Assembly (NCBI GenBank): GCA_035041965.1
Contig: JAPYMA010001375.1
Coordinates: 1 to 64,000 of the forward strand
DNA: 64,000 nucleotides
DNA from: Anisakis pegreffii
Lineage: Eukaryota; Nematoda; Chromadorea; Rhabditida; Anisakidae
Direction of reading: 5' to 3'
The position numbers and the translations under genes were made by a program. This document shows positions 50,811 to 63,896 of this stretch, piece by piece. The notes beneath the pieces were generated by a model, which saw only the letters and a program-made list of their open reading frames with translations, was not told where the DNA came from and ran no database searches. The first letter of the stretch is position 1; each line of letters begins with the position of its first letter.

Positions 50811-53800
50811 TCAAACATCGTATTCGTCTGCATTTTGAAGCGCATCGAACTGCATTATACGTTGTTGATTATCCATTAACGTTGTTCTTCTACGTCTCCA
50901 ATAGATCACCGCTACCGCAATTGCAACCAGGAAGCCCACACTTGTGCCAATCAAACCACCTATTGATATACCGCCTCCAGAAGAGGAATTACCGGCATCA
51001 GCTCCTCAAAATAGTCATTAATGATAACACAGCGATAATAACAGAAATATTAGTACTGTTCATAATAATAGTAGTATTAATAACAGTGATAATATGGCCA
51101 TTCATGATCCAGATAACAGAAACTTCAGTGACCTTATTAATGACAGAGCAGTTCATAATAATCATAATAACAGTAACACTGATGGTGTTAAAAGTAGTAA
51201 TAGCAACAGTGGTAATCATAATAGTAATAGTCTTTTCATAGTCTTTTTCATTCAGTCGAATAAATAGGATAATAATTGTTGTGATAATAATGCATAATTT
51301 GGCCTTGCGATACAACCTTCGATAGACGTGCTAACAATAAGCACGTCTATCGAACTCTTTAAACGTTTTGATCTCAAAAAAATTCAACTTCAGATTATCT
51401 GATGTCTTCATCTTACCTTTGTGTATGTCGGATTTTCCATTCGTTTCTGAGTCACTGTCATCATTTTCGCTATCGAGCGCATCACCCGAATCACTCTCAT
51501 GTGAAGTTGTATCCTCTTTTTCAGCATCAATCTTCGACTCCTTTTCGTTGCTTTTCTCCCTATCCCTTTGTTTCTCATCTTCAGCTTTATGTTTGTTATC
51601 TTCATTTTCATTCTCATCGTCTTCATGTGATGGTAAATCTGGTATATCATGTTCATCGTCTCCGTTGTGCAATGCTAAAAGTGAAAAAAAAACGACTGAT
51701 TTGTTTTTGTGGCTTTTTTAAACATTGACTAAGGTTTCGTGATGGTGTTTACGATGTTCGAAAATGAAAGTGCTGCGGTCTTTTGAGTGCAAGAATGTGA
51801 ACTGAAATTGTTGTCCTTTTAAAAATTTGCATTCAATTTGAATGAGTGCAACAAGTTGAAACGATGAAAATAAAGACAGCATGATGATCCTATGAAAAGC
51901 AGTAATTATTAACTGAGTGTTATCGACATCGTCTCCCAATCGCTTACACTCTCGATGCTAATCCTCGAAACAACAAACGTATTCATCAACAACCATCAAC
52001 GTAATGTTGTCATAATAAATGAAAAGTAATCTACTATTAACTGACACTTCGAATCGTCCTCTTCTTCATCTTTCCTGATCACTCGAACTGAACAAATGTA
52101 ATGCAAGTTCTGCCAACATGCTACTTTTTGCCATTTGAAAGCACCTCTTAAGATCATTTTCACGCATTCAAAATTATCTCGTCCATAAACTTCACTCGGC
52201 TCTCCTTTGTCCCAATTCACAAATGTCAACGGTGATAAATCTTTCCATGCAAACGCATCTAAAAATCATTTGTACAATGAATATATTTTACTGTCTTGAC
52301 TGCAGTCGAGAGAACGAGATTACTTCATTTGCTAACTAGAATTTGTTCGGTCAAAATGGCAAACTGCACAATTCGACATATTTTAACAACCCAGTACCAT
52401 CGTTCAGAATTGTGCGTTTTCGAATCAAATTCAAAATTGCAATGCTTTCAACAAGTTTCATTGTTTCGATTCTGTTTTAAAATCACCAGCGAATTCAGTG
52501 ACAATTTCTTATACGTATAACCGTGAAAAAGCTACGGTAAACATCTTCCAAAGCTGCTCAGAAGACACCTTTAAAGTTCAAGATACTATTCGATACCAAG
52601 GAACTCTTATCATTTTGACTTTTGCAAATCTTGGTAATTCAATGAAATGACAAGCAATTGCTCAATTAAGATGGTGCCAGAATTCGTCCCGAATTACTCT
52701 CACTAAAAATGAACCTTTGTCTCTTTTTATGAGGCCAATAAATGCTGATGGTAGATCGAGCTCCTGATGTATTGAACGTTCCTTGAATTTATCGAAATCC
52801 TGCTGCGTTTCAAAACTTGCCAAAGTTGCATTGAAGAACTGAAAAAAGGCAAAAAATCAGGAAAGAAGAACACGGACTATAAGATATCAATGCAATACGT
52901 ATTATAGTCTTCTTGAATGACTCGCACAAAGATTTTCTTCTCGCATCTGCTAATTAGTTATTATTTCGTTCCATCTTCCTCTGTCAACGAAGACCAAATA
53001 AAAAAGACCGGACCCAATTTAAGTTGAATTTAAGAGATCATTCAGTTGTACCACCTTGAAACAGTCATGCTCTGCTTTATAACCAGTACTGATCATAGAC
53101 GTCTTCGTTACCAAATGATAGCAATGCGTCTCGCCCAATATCCAATCCTCTTTTCCCTTCGGACAACGAACTTCAGGTTCAATTTCAGCAAGTGGTTTTT
53201 CTGAAAATTTTGAAGTACAAAATTTAAATAACGAAATCTAAAAAATTTCAAATCATTACAGATTATTACAAAATTTAAAGATTTAAAATGTAAAATCACT
53301 ACAAAATTTAAACTGAATTTCAATCCAAGAATTCCTAACTTTAGTTTTCAAAGAAATACAATCATGAAAGAGAGTGACAAGAGAGATGCTCGTCAACCGA
53401 AACGTTGAAACACATAACTTCAGAGGATCAGAAGAAACCTTTGGTGAAGCGACATACGAGTTGTGCTTTGTTTGAACACGGAACCATAAACCACGATGGT
53501 CCGGCTTCAGTAAGCTTAGTCATAACGCAATTACCGTTACGTAAATTCGGTTCCCCGCTACTCCAAGGTGCTAGTCGAATTCGACGTGCATCCGTTCGAA
53601 CGAAACTTGAAATGATCATGTTCCTTTTAATGTATGCACCCGAATTACTGATGCCTTTAAGTGCAATGAAGACAACTGAATTATTGCTATTATCTGTGTT
53701 TCATTGCTGCATTTGTTCTTATTGTTAGCATTGTTTCAATACTCGATGAATAATGAGAATAGGAATGCAAAGAAAAATTCTGCAGAGTGAATTCACAGGT

Positions 53801-56800
53801 AAGACAGTTAATATCCTCGTAGACCGCAGAATTTGATAAAGAATGTAAAATGTCAGCACTTCATCGTTTTGCATTGCTGAATGCGCAAATATAAAAGCCG
53901 TTCTTATTCAACGAATATTACCAAGATCATCTACTAATTTTTCATAAGCAAGGTCAGAATGCTATGAAGTTTTTGTTGAGGAAGAAATAACTCGTGATAC
54001 CGAATATCAATTAACAAACCCTGAGGATTCATCGAATCGAACGCCCATATAAAATTGTTGATATCCATTTTGAAGTGCGATTGCACTCATAAATGACCAT
54101 TCGAAAAGGTCATCAACTTGAGCTGTTTGTCCGTAGTTGTTTTTGGCTGTATTATACGGGCTTTTTTTGGGCAACTCTGAACATATTTTGGCTGCTTCGG
54201 TGAAATTGTAATATCCATTTACTGAAAAAATCATCATCAAATCTTTTCAAACATGTCATCAATTATTGGCAATTTTTGGTTCTTACAATTGTGACCGTTC
54301 GAAACCGGTCATTTCATAATTAGGCAAAAGCGTCGTGGTCTCATGTAGGCAATTTTCTTTGCGTTGTTATCGAATATGTTAAATGATTCAAAGCCACAAA
54401 AATAACTCATAATTCAATTTACTATTAGTAATATCTTCTGTTGCTCTTAGCTACGCATTCAACTCGTCTAAAGAATGAAAATCGAAAATTTCGATCAAAA
54501 TTGCAAACTAACCATGCTTATTGGGGTCAACTGCCGGAAAGCAATATGTGACAGCACCATTTGAGTAGCAAAATTTGTGTTTCATTTTCTGATCGGATTT
54601 TTCTGAATTAAAAATTCTCTGAGATGGAAATTTCTAAATTTCACTCGAAAAAATCATCGTATTTACGGATGCAGGGAACCACGGAAGTTATATATTTAAA
54701 GATCAAGATGTTTGTGAACAGGTACCGAAGACGTTATTAAATTTACAGTATCGCATGAAATCATTTTCGAATTTGAAGAACTGTAAGTAATGAATGACCA
54801 CCGAGTTATTCACCTGCATATTTTTCACATATATATGGCAACTTCTTGGTACTGCATTGACCATTGCTAACTGTTTTCGTTTTACCAGATTCTGAACGTG
54901 ACACCTCTGAAGAAGAGCGAAAATGCACAACAAATGATACAATATCACTGTACAAGCTTTTTCCGCAGTTTTCTTCAAGTTTTTTTCCGAAAGTTAGCGG
55001 ATTTCTTGTGGATGAGAGACTCGCGTGTAAGTGGGCGAAATGTGAGCATGAGCGATGAGTAAGCAACCGCAAATACACAGTTTCATCATGAGCGATAAAT
55101 TAGCGAGTCTTAGAAGATTTATGAGCGATAGATGGGAGCAATTCGCATTGTGAGCGGCGAGTCAGGAGCACCCTTTATAAAAAATTCCTAATATTGGTCG
55201 CAACAAAAATGGCAAAAGGGTTCTGTATTAAACACTTCAGATGAAATATTACGATAACACATGTCTTGATTCGAGTGAATATACATCCTGCACTGCGTGT
55301 GAAATATGAATTGAAAACGCAATCATTGCCTGGAGATTCAAAATTTAATTACCAGAAATATTGAATGTCAAATCCCAGTATCCAATCATAGTGGTAGCAT
55401 CGAGTGATACGCACGCCTGAAAATCGAAATTGTGCAATAACCAAAGTTTCATTCAATCAAGGCTTTTTAAATGAAGCTTACTCATTTAAATGAAGGAATA
55501 AGGATGGAAGCTCAAAGGTTCTAAATGTCAACTGTTTACTGCCAGTGTTTTAGAACACTTTAAATGGGCCTGTTGAATGACAGTTTGTATTAGGACATTA
55601 TGCTTAAGATGATGACATAAGCGCAGTTGAAAGAAGAGTATATGCAGTAGTGTACTGGTAGTGGACTTAGAACAATAAGAGCACATGAGGCTAACGTCTT
55701 GCGCAAATCCCACGAATTCCGCATTTTGAAAGACGTGTCTATCGTTACCAATTTTCACTATACGACAATCAGGACTAAATCTAGTCATTCGAACAGGTTC
55801 GGCATCAAGCCATCTGATACGCCCTTTGGTCATATCCATTCCAATCCATGCGTCACTATTCACGCCATATAGCATCGATAACACAAAGCCTTAATTTGAT
55901 ACGATCATTTTAACCGTACAGTACCCAGTGGTTATTCGATGGACATGCAATTTCGCATGAATGAACCAGTGAAATGCATTGGCTTTCTCACCTTGTTCGT
56001 ACGGATCGGTTAGACTGACTAATGTTGACTTCAATTCTTCACATGATTTTTTCGCTTTATCGAACGTTTGAGGTGGGTCTTTGTTCAAACCAAACACTTT
56101 GTAGCACATTCCTCCTTGAAAATTATTCATTTGCAGTGTTCAGCAATCAACTGAACAAGTTCAACAATGCAACAGTCTTTATGGCGTTGATAAACTCAGT
56201 TTGTTGATAAACTCAGTTTCATAAATTAGATGTGCTTGAAGAAAAACAGCTTAGATCCATTAGAATTTTTAAAATTTTTTGTTTTCACCATATGCCACCG
56301 ATTAATAACAAAAATAAATCGCTTTGCAATTCTGCTTATTGATAAATCTGATTTGCTTTTGATTCAACACATTCTTGCTTATAGTTTGATTCAGATCTTC
56401 ACGAGGGTTTTTGCTCTTAATCAATATAACAGAAAGCTGTGACCGAGATTTTCTGTGAAGCGATTAGCATACATTTTGTTATTGCAACTAAATAAGTGCG
56501 CATTACTGAACACAGAGAATTACGGTCTTTTCATTTGTACACTATTTCATTCAGACAATAACTCTTGTTCGGCTAAGATGCATTCAACGTCAGTTAGTTT
56601 CTTTACTTCGTAGTTATCCAAAATGTGAGGTCGGAAAAACATGACGAAAGCATTGCTAAAATGAAGCTTGTAACGAGAAAAGCTCACTGAAAAGCTTGTA
56701 ACCATCGGGACATTTCCAGGATGACGAAATCGCTTTCTGTTCATCCTTCTTTGAGGTTATCTCGTGCAATTTCGAACCAAAACCTGGTTTTTGACAAATC

Positions 56801-59800
56801 GCTAACCGCTTATTATCGCATCTCTGATGAATCCACGAATAGTCTGCAATAGTTTTGCATTACTCGAATGAATACAACGAAGCACTCGGTTTGCGATGAA
56901 ACAACAGTGATAACGTAACCAGGTTCATTTTCGGTGGACCGAATTTCATCTAGTGCTTTGTGGTGAAGAATGGACGCGATGAACAAGGAATGTGCACTGA
57001 AAATGAAATTCGTCACATCTTACATTGCAAGCAAACATCTTCCTCTTTGCTCATTTTTATTTCATTATTAATTTGTTCTGAAATTATTCTTAAATTGCAG
57101 TGATCTGTTTGTAAAGTTCAAAGGTTTGGCTGTTAAAAAAAACAACTAGAAATCCAGAAAGACGTAAAGGGTGGTGGAAATTTTAAACGATGGAAATGGT
57201 ATTATTTAGCGAACCTCATTTTCAACTTCATGGCGTTACACGCTCCATATTCATTACCTTCATCTTCGTTTTCATTTTCTCGCGTTCTCAACTCCATGTA
57301 ATTCAGTGCTGTACCGTCCGACCACAGATATTGTCTGAAAAGCGATCGATCGTTCAGAATTTCAACCAGATATTTTTATACATGACTGCGTGAAGAGTTC
57401 AAACAGAATTTCACAGTCGATGTTTGTGGTCCGTAAAGTAAGACAAATACGCCCAAGCACTAATCATAAAACTGAAAGTACTATCATCATACGACTCCTG
57501 AAAACAATCTTAATGTGGATACTGTAATATCCTTTGCTTGTTGCTTTTTGTTCTGCAATTGTTTGCGTTCGGCTTTGCTCAGTAATCCGGTCATATTTTG
57601 CGATGAATGTTGGGTGCAATGAATTCGTGACAGCTCACTCGCACGTTGAGGCAATGGCAAACACGAATTTTTGTTTAAGACTATGAAATTTGAGTTCTTT
57701 CAAAAGACATTCTGAGCATAGCAGCAGAAAACGCTAAAATATTACTGGCCGCATTCATTAGGAACACTTTTCAGATGTTGGAATGAATAGGATCCGTTTC
57801 CGTTGGTTTTGATTTCTGTAGACATCCAATTTTGAGCGAACACTCTTTGTTTAATGTGAATTATCCAATAACAAGCAATATAACATCATCGCTTTCAGCT
57901 CATTCATGAACTCGGAATAAGAAAATTTATCATCACTGTTTTGCATAAAATACGGTGACTTCAATAAGAATAAGGCACAAACTGCCGGAGGAATTTACTT
58001 TGTCAAAAAGATAGCCTTGTTATGTGATTCGTATGCCTTTTTAAGTTGATCTCTTCTATGTGTGAATATATCAGTCTGAACATGACAGACTAGATGAAAT
58101 AAATCATATACCTCTGCGCGTTTCGTCGATGTAAACCAATCCAATATTTCGTTTCACCACTTATTGATGGCTGAATCATTATCTGAAATGAGACTATTAA
58201 ATACAGTGCTATCAAAGCGTTGGAGGCATTTATTATTGTGATGAATCTTAGTAATAATAGATGAATGGTCAAGTTTGAAATCTTCAAAGAATTCGGTGTT
58301 GAAATGTTGAATCGATGTGCAAGTGAGGGTGTGTAGAATGAAACCGAAACAATACCATTTGATAGATGAACTCAGATTGTTTTTTGGAGTGTATCGATGC
58401 CAGATCAGACTCGTATTCCACTTCGCATGACTCCCTTGCCTGTTGCCAAAAGTGCTGTTTCGTTAGTAAGTGGTAGCATATCGTTTCACCATTCTCGTCT
58501 TTCATCGGACAATACAGTGGATCTGTTCCGCACGGAACTGAACTCAAAATGTGTGCCAAATTATTTTCATTCACGACATGTATGCGTCTTCAGATAAATT
58601 GTTTCAGATCCTCAGATACGTAAATACATTCAACTCTTCAGTCCTGGCAGAATGTATATTGTATTTTGCCATTTTGATATATTTACTGTTGAACTTTGAG
58701 TGCTTCTTTTAGAAATCACTGCGTAAATCGAAAGGATGTCTTGAAAACTTGCAATATAATAAGGCATGCGAGTGAGGCAAGGTAATGTGATTGAATTTAT
58801 TTAGCGGAGATATCACGTGGAATGTGCATGATAGCATCTTATTCTGGAATCTGATTGTGCATAGTACAAAAATTTTTTGAGAATTAGTCAAATCGGAATC
58901 CGAAAACAAATTTCCGCTCGCCAAACTTTAACATACATTGCAAGCTCATTTCGTTCCGATTTTCTTCGATAACTTCAGCCGATTTCTCATCTAAGTGTTC
59001 ATCCAAAACGAGATCATCATCAATGCGATCCTGAAGACACAGAATTATTTACTGATAATTTTGATGCTTTCATTAGGGGTATTGATATCGATATCGAGTC
59101 TACGGTATCCTAATAAAGATTATTCGTGAGTCATTGGTTTGTACAGATCGATTAATGATTTAAAAAATCGGAATACTGACCAAAACAATTTTGTTATTTT
59201 CAGGAGTGAAATCGAATGAAGAAAAAGAAAGATATCAATGCTGAATAGATAATATGCTATCAATAGCAGCAAATTATGGTGTAAAAATTGTCTCCGAACA
59301 TAACCACTTGAACTGAGAATAGAATGTTTAATAAGTGATAAATTAATCATGCACTCTTTAATACCTGTTGTAAGGCAGGCATTTTACAGATGAAATTTCT
59401 TCTTTGTGTACATTCGCTCATGTTAAAATATCGTTTAACCTCATCACCATCATCATCTCTTTCAACTGAAATCATTTCGTTGTTGATTCAAAATAATGCG
59501 TCGAAAAAATAAATGTCAACAGTTTATTAAAAGATTAAGTTTCATCTGCAAAAAAAGCTTTAAAAAAATCACAATGTTTTACTATGACTTTTGAGTGGGA
59601 CCGAGCAATGGGAAATAGTGATGGCATCCGAGCGGAATTTCGGTCGGTTGGAATTCGACCGAATCCACTTTTCAACATTCCGAAGGTCGGCATTTCGAAC
59701 GACTGTCGAAGTTGTTCGTTCGTAATCCAAATATGGGAATTCCGACCGAAATTGTCGGATTTTTCCGACCGACCTCGATCAGATGTCATCACTAATGGAA

Positions 59801-61463
59801 AATAGATTCAATGACATTGAAGGCAAACAACTTATAGTGTTTGTCGCATATGTGGATCAAATATGTGGTTGCGCATTCATGTCAATGATACGGAAATTTG
59901 CCGACAAAATTGCTCTGTTAACTGTGTCCTACGTATCAAATAGTAGCAGCTGGTTTAGGGATGCTTCAAAAATTGTCGTTGCTGAATGTTGTCTCAAATT
60001 GGATCAACAACCACCATAAAATTTGCAATATCAATTTGGTTGATTGCTAAAATTGCGCAGAGAAACGACTAGTCAGATCGCAATCGCCCAGAATATGTAT
60101 CAGCGAAATCGCGCTCTTTCAAAGTAATTCTCTCGCAATGCTTTACGTTTCACAACCTGTCATGGCACACCTAAATAGATTTTCGCTGCAAACAACCGTC
60201 AGCAGTAAATCAATTAAAGAAATCCTGAAATTAGTAACGACATTCCAATTTTTGGTTTCGTTTGGAGTGAAGTTGAATAAATACTCACAATGATATGACA
60301 GACAATAATGCTGGCTCCAATCTTCTATTTTCGGTACTCTGACCTCAACATCGCCAATTTTTGTCAGCTTTTTGATATCGGACATCTCTCCGTCAGTCCA
60401 CCTGAAGTCAGTCTTTTTCGACAGCTGCGGAGTTAAACAATCGACGATTTTAAGAAAGACTATATTATTGAGGAAATAATCTGAGGAAGAAATTTGTGAG
60501 TTATCAAATAACTGAGTGTTATATGATACCTCATTTCAGGCATCTTTTTGGCATTTTGATTTGGACACAATTGTCCAAATCCAATCCACCATCCCAAGTT
60601 TGGTGTTTTTTTATACAGTTGACTAATCCAACGCGATGAAGCGTTCTGAACTCCAACCTCCGTTTGTATCTTAAAAAGAATTGATAACCATGGATCAACT
60701 CGATGATCAAGATCAAAACAAAAAACTTGAATCAATGATCCGAATAAATCACACCTTCGATAATTGAACACAATGTTGAAACAGCAACTAAACCGTGTAC
60801 GACAGATTTAAATTTTTGTTGCCTCAGTGAGCGAATATTTGTCAGCGTAATCCTGATGTAATATTTTACATAAGCAATAGCATGTGTACTCTATAAAATA
60901 ACTTACAACAGTGTCAATTTTGCTTAATTCTTTCTCGTCTTTGATCGAAATCAAATGTGCTCCATTCCAGTGTTTGCAACCCTCTTCAGCTTGTTGCCAG
61001 GTCATTCGAAAGGTCATGAACACTTTTGCACAATGTGTAAATGGTGAATCTGGAGACTCTCTTATTGGTAACCAACCCGAGAGACACTTTCGTTCATCTT
61101 AATTACGCTCAATGATCCGTTTAGCTTTTAGAAATGGTCAATTAGTTCTATGGCATATTTCTAGGGGGATATAAAAACTATTGCAGGGGATTAAACTGTT
61201 TAATTGAGAGCTGCTTGGGAAATTTGCTCTTTATTTTGAAATTCCAATAGATTACTTCCGGAATGGCCAACAACAATAGTGAAATAAAATATGTTACGCT
61301 TAAAGTTGTTGTCTTCATTCAGTTGTATGTCTTTGAAAATAGAATTTTCGTCAGGGTTGGGACCATGACTGGCATATGTATGAGCAGTAGTTATTCGCGT
61401 GAATAAACTGAAGGAGATTAGAAGGAATAGTGAAAAATTATTCAGGGAATATTTACAAATCAT
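50811..61463 (-). CDS. type I membrane receptor with five C-type lectin domains
   Basis: Twenty-three exons in transcript order: 61463-61298, 61097-60907, 60669-60530, 60401-60289, 59465-59365, 59030-58937, 58537-58356, 58182-58112, 57334-57215, 56996-56920, 56843-56688, 56114-55992, 55889-55696, 55416-55353, 54891-54814, 54602-54513, 54221-54020, 53605-53439, 53200-53055, 52838-52715, 52258-52046, 51674-51417, 51004-50811 (3264 nt, 1087 aa, all phases join). There is a signal peptide (about 1-33). CTLDs lie at about 61-232, 270-440, 460-620, 630-775 and 790-925; typical pieces are WWIGFG, YWIGLH, WIGMDM, PWSSGEPN, NWDKGEPS and the terminal C..ICK/ICQ/ICE/VCR/ICS cysteines. A Glu/Asp/Lys/Ser-rich stalk (about 937-1023), one TM helix (about 1036-1059) and a tail starting RRRR follow. 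The architecture is mannose-receptor-like without the ricin or FN2 domains. CTLD4 has an EPN motif but no WND, so sugar binding is uncertain. Probable surface adhesion, endocytic or immune receptor. Confidence 0.88.
51417..51674 (-). other. acidic stalk exon of the lectin receptor
   Basis: A single 258-base exon encodes about 86 residues made almost only of D, E, S, K, N and H (for example EDDENENEDNKHKAEDEKQR). It links CTLD5 to the membrane helix. The strong charge suggests an extended spacer, possibly calcium-buffering; Ser/Thr sites could carry glycans. It is part of the receptor coding sequence. Confidence 0.8.
59616..59794. mobile_element. hAT-like MITE, copy D
   Basis: A 179-bp unit lies in the receptor intron between 59466 and 60288. 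It begins TAGTGATGGCATCCGAGC and ends GATGTCATCACTA, so the terminal 8 bases TAGTGATG/CATCACTA are perfectly inverted. The flanks ATGGGAAA (59608-59615) and ATGGAAAA (59795-59802) form an 8-bp target duplication with one mismatch. The interior is rich in TTCGG/CCGAA words. It is the best-preserved copy. Confidence 0.75.
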
Positions 61464-61466
61464 CGC

Positions 61467-61468
61467 CT
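61467..61468 (-). promoter_or_regulatory. probable SL trans-splice acceptor of the lectin receptor
   Basis: GATATTTCAG ends three bases (GCG) before the ATG at 61463-61461. This supports that ATG as the initiator rather than upstream in-frame codons, and it places a hydrophobic signal peptide right at the N-terminus. Confidence 0.55.
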
Positions 61469-61469
61469 G

Positions 61470-63699
61470 AAATATCACCATCAAGAAAATCTTCACTTAT
61501 GCAATGACGCAAACAAATTATGACAGTTATGGAAAATACAATTACTGATGTTGATGCGTTTATATTCGTTCATACGTACGGATAAAATGAATTAAAAGTA
61601 CGACTACGTACATTCATCTATCAGATAAGAAATTAAATCACACTTATCAGTACCATTCCGAAAGTTTCGCATAACTAAAAATGTTTTCAAGTGGTTAGAA
61701 ATGGATCCTAGCGAGTAAAACTCATAGAAGGTGAGCGGTAATCATCTTCCTTACCTCTCGTGATTATTAATTTATTATGCAGTAATTTTGCAATATGATG
61801 TGCAATATAGATGACTGCTATTCTGCACAACTAAAACTTTTACATTTGATGATATGAATGAACATGCAAGCAACGCAAGGTGTATGAAGGATCTGAGCAT
61901 CTCTGCATCGAACGTAAATCGGATTTATGCATGTGTGTGGTGTAGATAGCACTGTAGCACAATAAACATCGTAGAAGAAGACGTTTGAAGTAAATGATGC
62001 GTGTAAAATACAATCAAAACAAACAAGAATGAATTTTATGTAACATCAAATTCATTGTTATAATAAAACAAATCTTATTTATTCATTCGATTTTTTAGCG
62101 CTGCAGTGGACAGTAGGTCAGCTAACAACGATAACTTATATCTATATGAACAGAAAAGTATAAGGATGGTATCACGCGCGCACATACACACAAAACAAAC
62201 AAATATTTGGACATTTAGCATTGATCAATTGCGATAACGAGCACAGAAAATGTCAGTGATATGATAAAAGTATCATTTGAACGCAGCAAGTAATGTATCA
62301 AAATAAAATATAGTGATAAGATTTGATGAAAGCAAAACAAATCATAAACCAGAAGTTTATGACAATATGAAGTCAACTTTCTCATTTCATGCGAAACTCT
62401 TTGATGATGAACGATGATTCTTTGTGATTATTAGTTAGAGTGAACAAAATATTCCTTGAAATCTGAGTTAAGGTACTTTTTTAAATGCTATCATCATTGC
62501 TGGAGTTCTCAGAAAGTCACAAAAGGAATAGTCTCTCAAAACTTCGAGCAATCACTCCCAGCTCAGTTGAAAGCATATTCGCGCTGTCTGCGACACAAAG
62601 TACGTAGTTCAAGATAATATTCAGAACTACTGCCACATCCAGCTTTTCAAATGGCTCACCCCGTACTCGATAGAGTTATTGAATATAGAGGACATTAAGC
62701 TTTTTTGGCGGTGCTTCAGATCCGATAAAATCGGTTGATTAAATGTTGATTGAGGCCTTAATATCGAATTTTCGAGTTCGGAATGAAATTTTGGCCATTT
62801 TCTTTGTCATCACTGAAACATTTCATCGACTCTTCAACTAAATTCGGTCAAAACCTAACAAACACCATGCTCTGCCCCTGAGCTTTCTAGCTTTCTCATT
62901 TTCACTGACAAGTAGTTTTCTAGTCAACAATTTTTTTGTAACATAAAATGGAACAAAATGTTTCAAACGGTTATTTGATGATTATTTTGATACATGCAAT
63001 ATTTTTATCTAAAAAAGCAAGGAACAAAAAAAGAACGCAGGAGAAGCAATTGATGCTGATCAAAATATTAGTGTTCACTATCCTCTAAAGTGAGCGTTTT
63101 AAACAATTCGGTTTATACACTTTACAATTTCATTATGTGCGTTAACGAATCGTAATTTCTACATTGCATTTCAAGGCTTCTTATGGTATTTGAGAATGTT
63201 CACAATGCGATATGGTAATGTTATTGAAGTGAATATTATTCTGTCTTCAGTCAGACAACCTTTCGTCCCCATTATTGGTCAACAATACGCACAACACAAA
63301 TATCAGTATGCTTCGGCAGAAACGTTCACAGTGCTATGTGTAGCAATGTCAACAATGAACAATCCGTATGGATGATGGACTACAGTTATGTCTTCATGAC
63401 ATATTCACTTCCCAAAAAATGTTGGTAGAGTTCACTTGAGAGTGCAAAACGATCTGCATGAAAATGCAATATCGAACAAAAATCCTGGGTGCAATTCCCG
63501 CATGCTGAAGGATTACATTGAATGCTATTTAAGTTTAGCTACATAATTTCGATGAAATTATAGAATGCATGATTCGTTCCTTCCGGATCGGTACACTTGT
63601 TTGCAGTGTACTGATCGCTCACCAATAGATTTTTACAGGCAAATAAGCAGGTTCTCATTTACGTCTAATACAAACATTTATCCGGCATGAATACGCAAA
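61470..63699. other. intergenic region upstream of the lectin receptor
   Basis: About 2.2 kb of AT-rich sequence with no supportable gene. It should contain the receptor promoter and the 3' flank of the right-edge gene. A short plus-strand frame at 63190-63375 has no family resemblance. Confidence 0.5.
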
Positions 63700-63896
63700 T
63701 CATTTGGTAATTTCTCGTGTAATTAATGACGTATTGTCGTTGACATCACACTTGGATTCCTTGCGACACCTTTCGATGAATTCATGTGCCTGCAGTCGAT
63801 ATGACGATGGAATGCGTTTACGTTTCTCGAAATATAACATTGTTTGTTGATAAACACCAATATATTGCTCACAACACTGCAACCCATAATCGAATA
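63700..63896 (-). CDS. last exon of an unidentified protein, gene continues past the window
   Basis: A minus-strand open exon of about 65 codons ends at TGA (63700-63702). The modelled 3' splice site is ACAAATAG before 63896; the frame stays open to 63945, so the true exon may be longer. It encodes a charged, cysteine-containing helix-like segment (GLQCCEQYIGVYQQTM, AHEFIERCRKESKCDV) reminiscent of small secreted nematode proteins with CC...C...C patterns. The family was not identified. The rest of the gene would lie beyond the right edge. Confidence 0.45.

Noticed and set aside
56843..56996. Apparent frameshift in the second lectin domain of the receptor
   Set aside because: A 76-base intron from 56919 to 56844 (donor CCTG/GTTACG, acceptor TTGCAG) joins both parts in frame, so no lesion is needed.
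63190..63375. 61-codon plus-strand frame near the right edge
   Set aside because: No family match, starts after a weak splice-like site and has no further exons.
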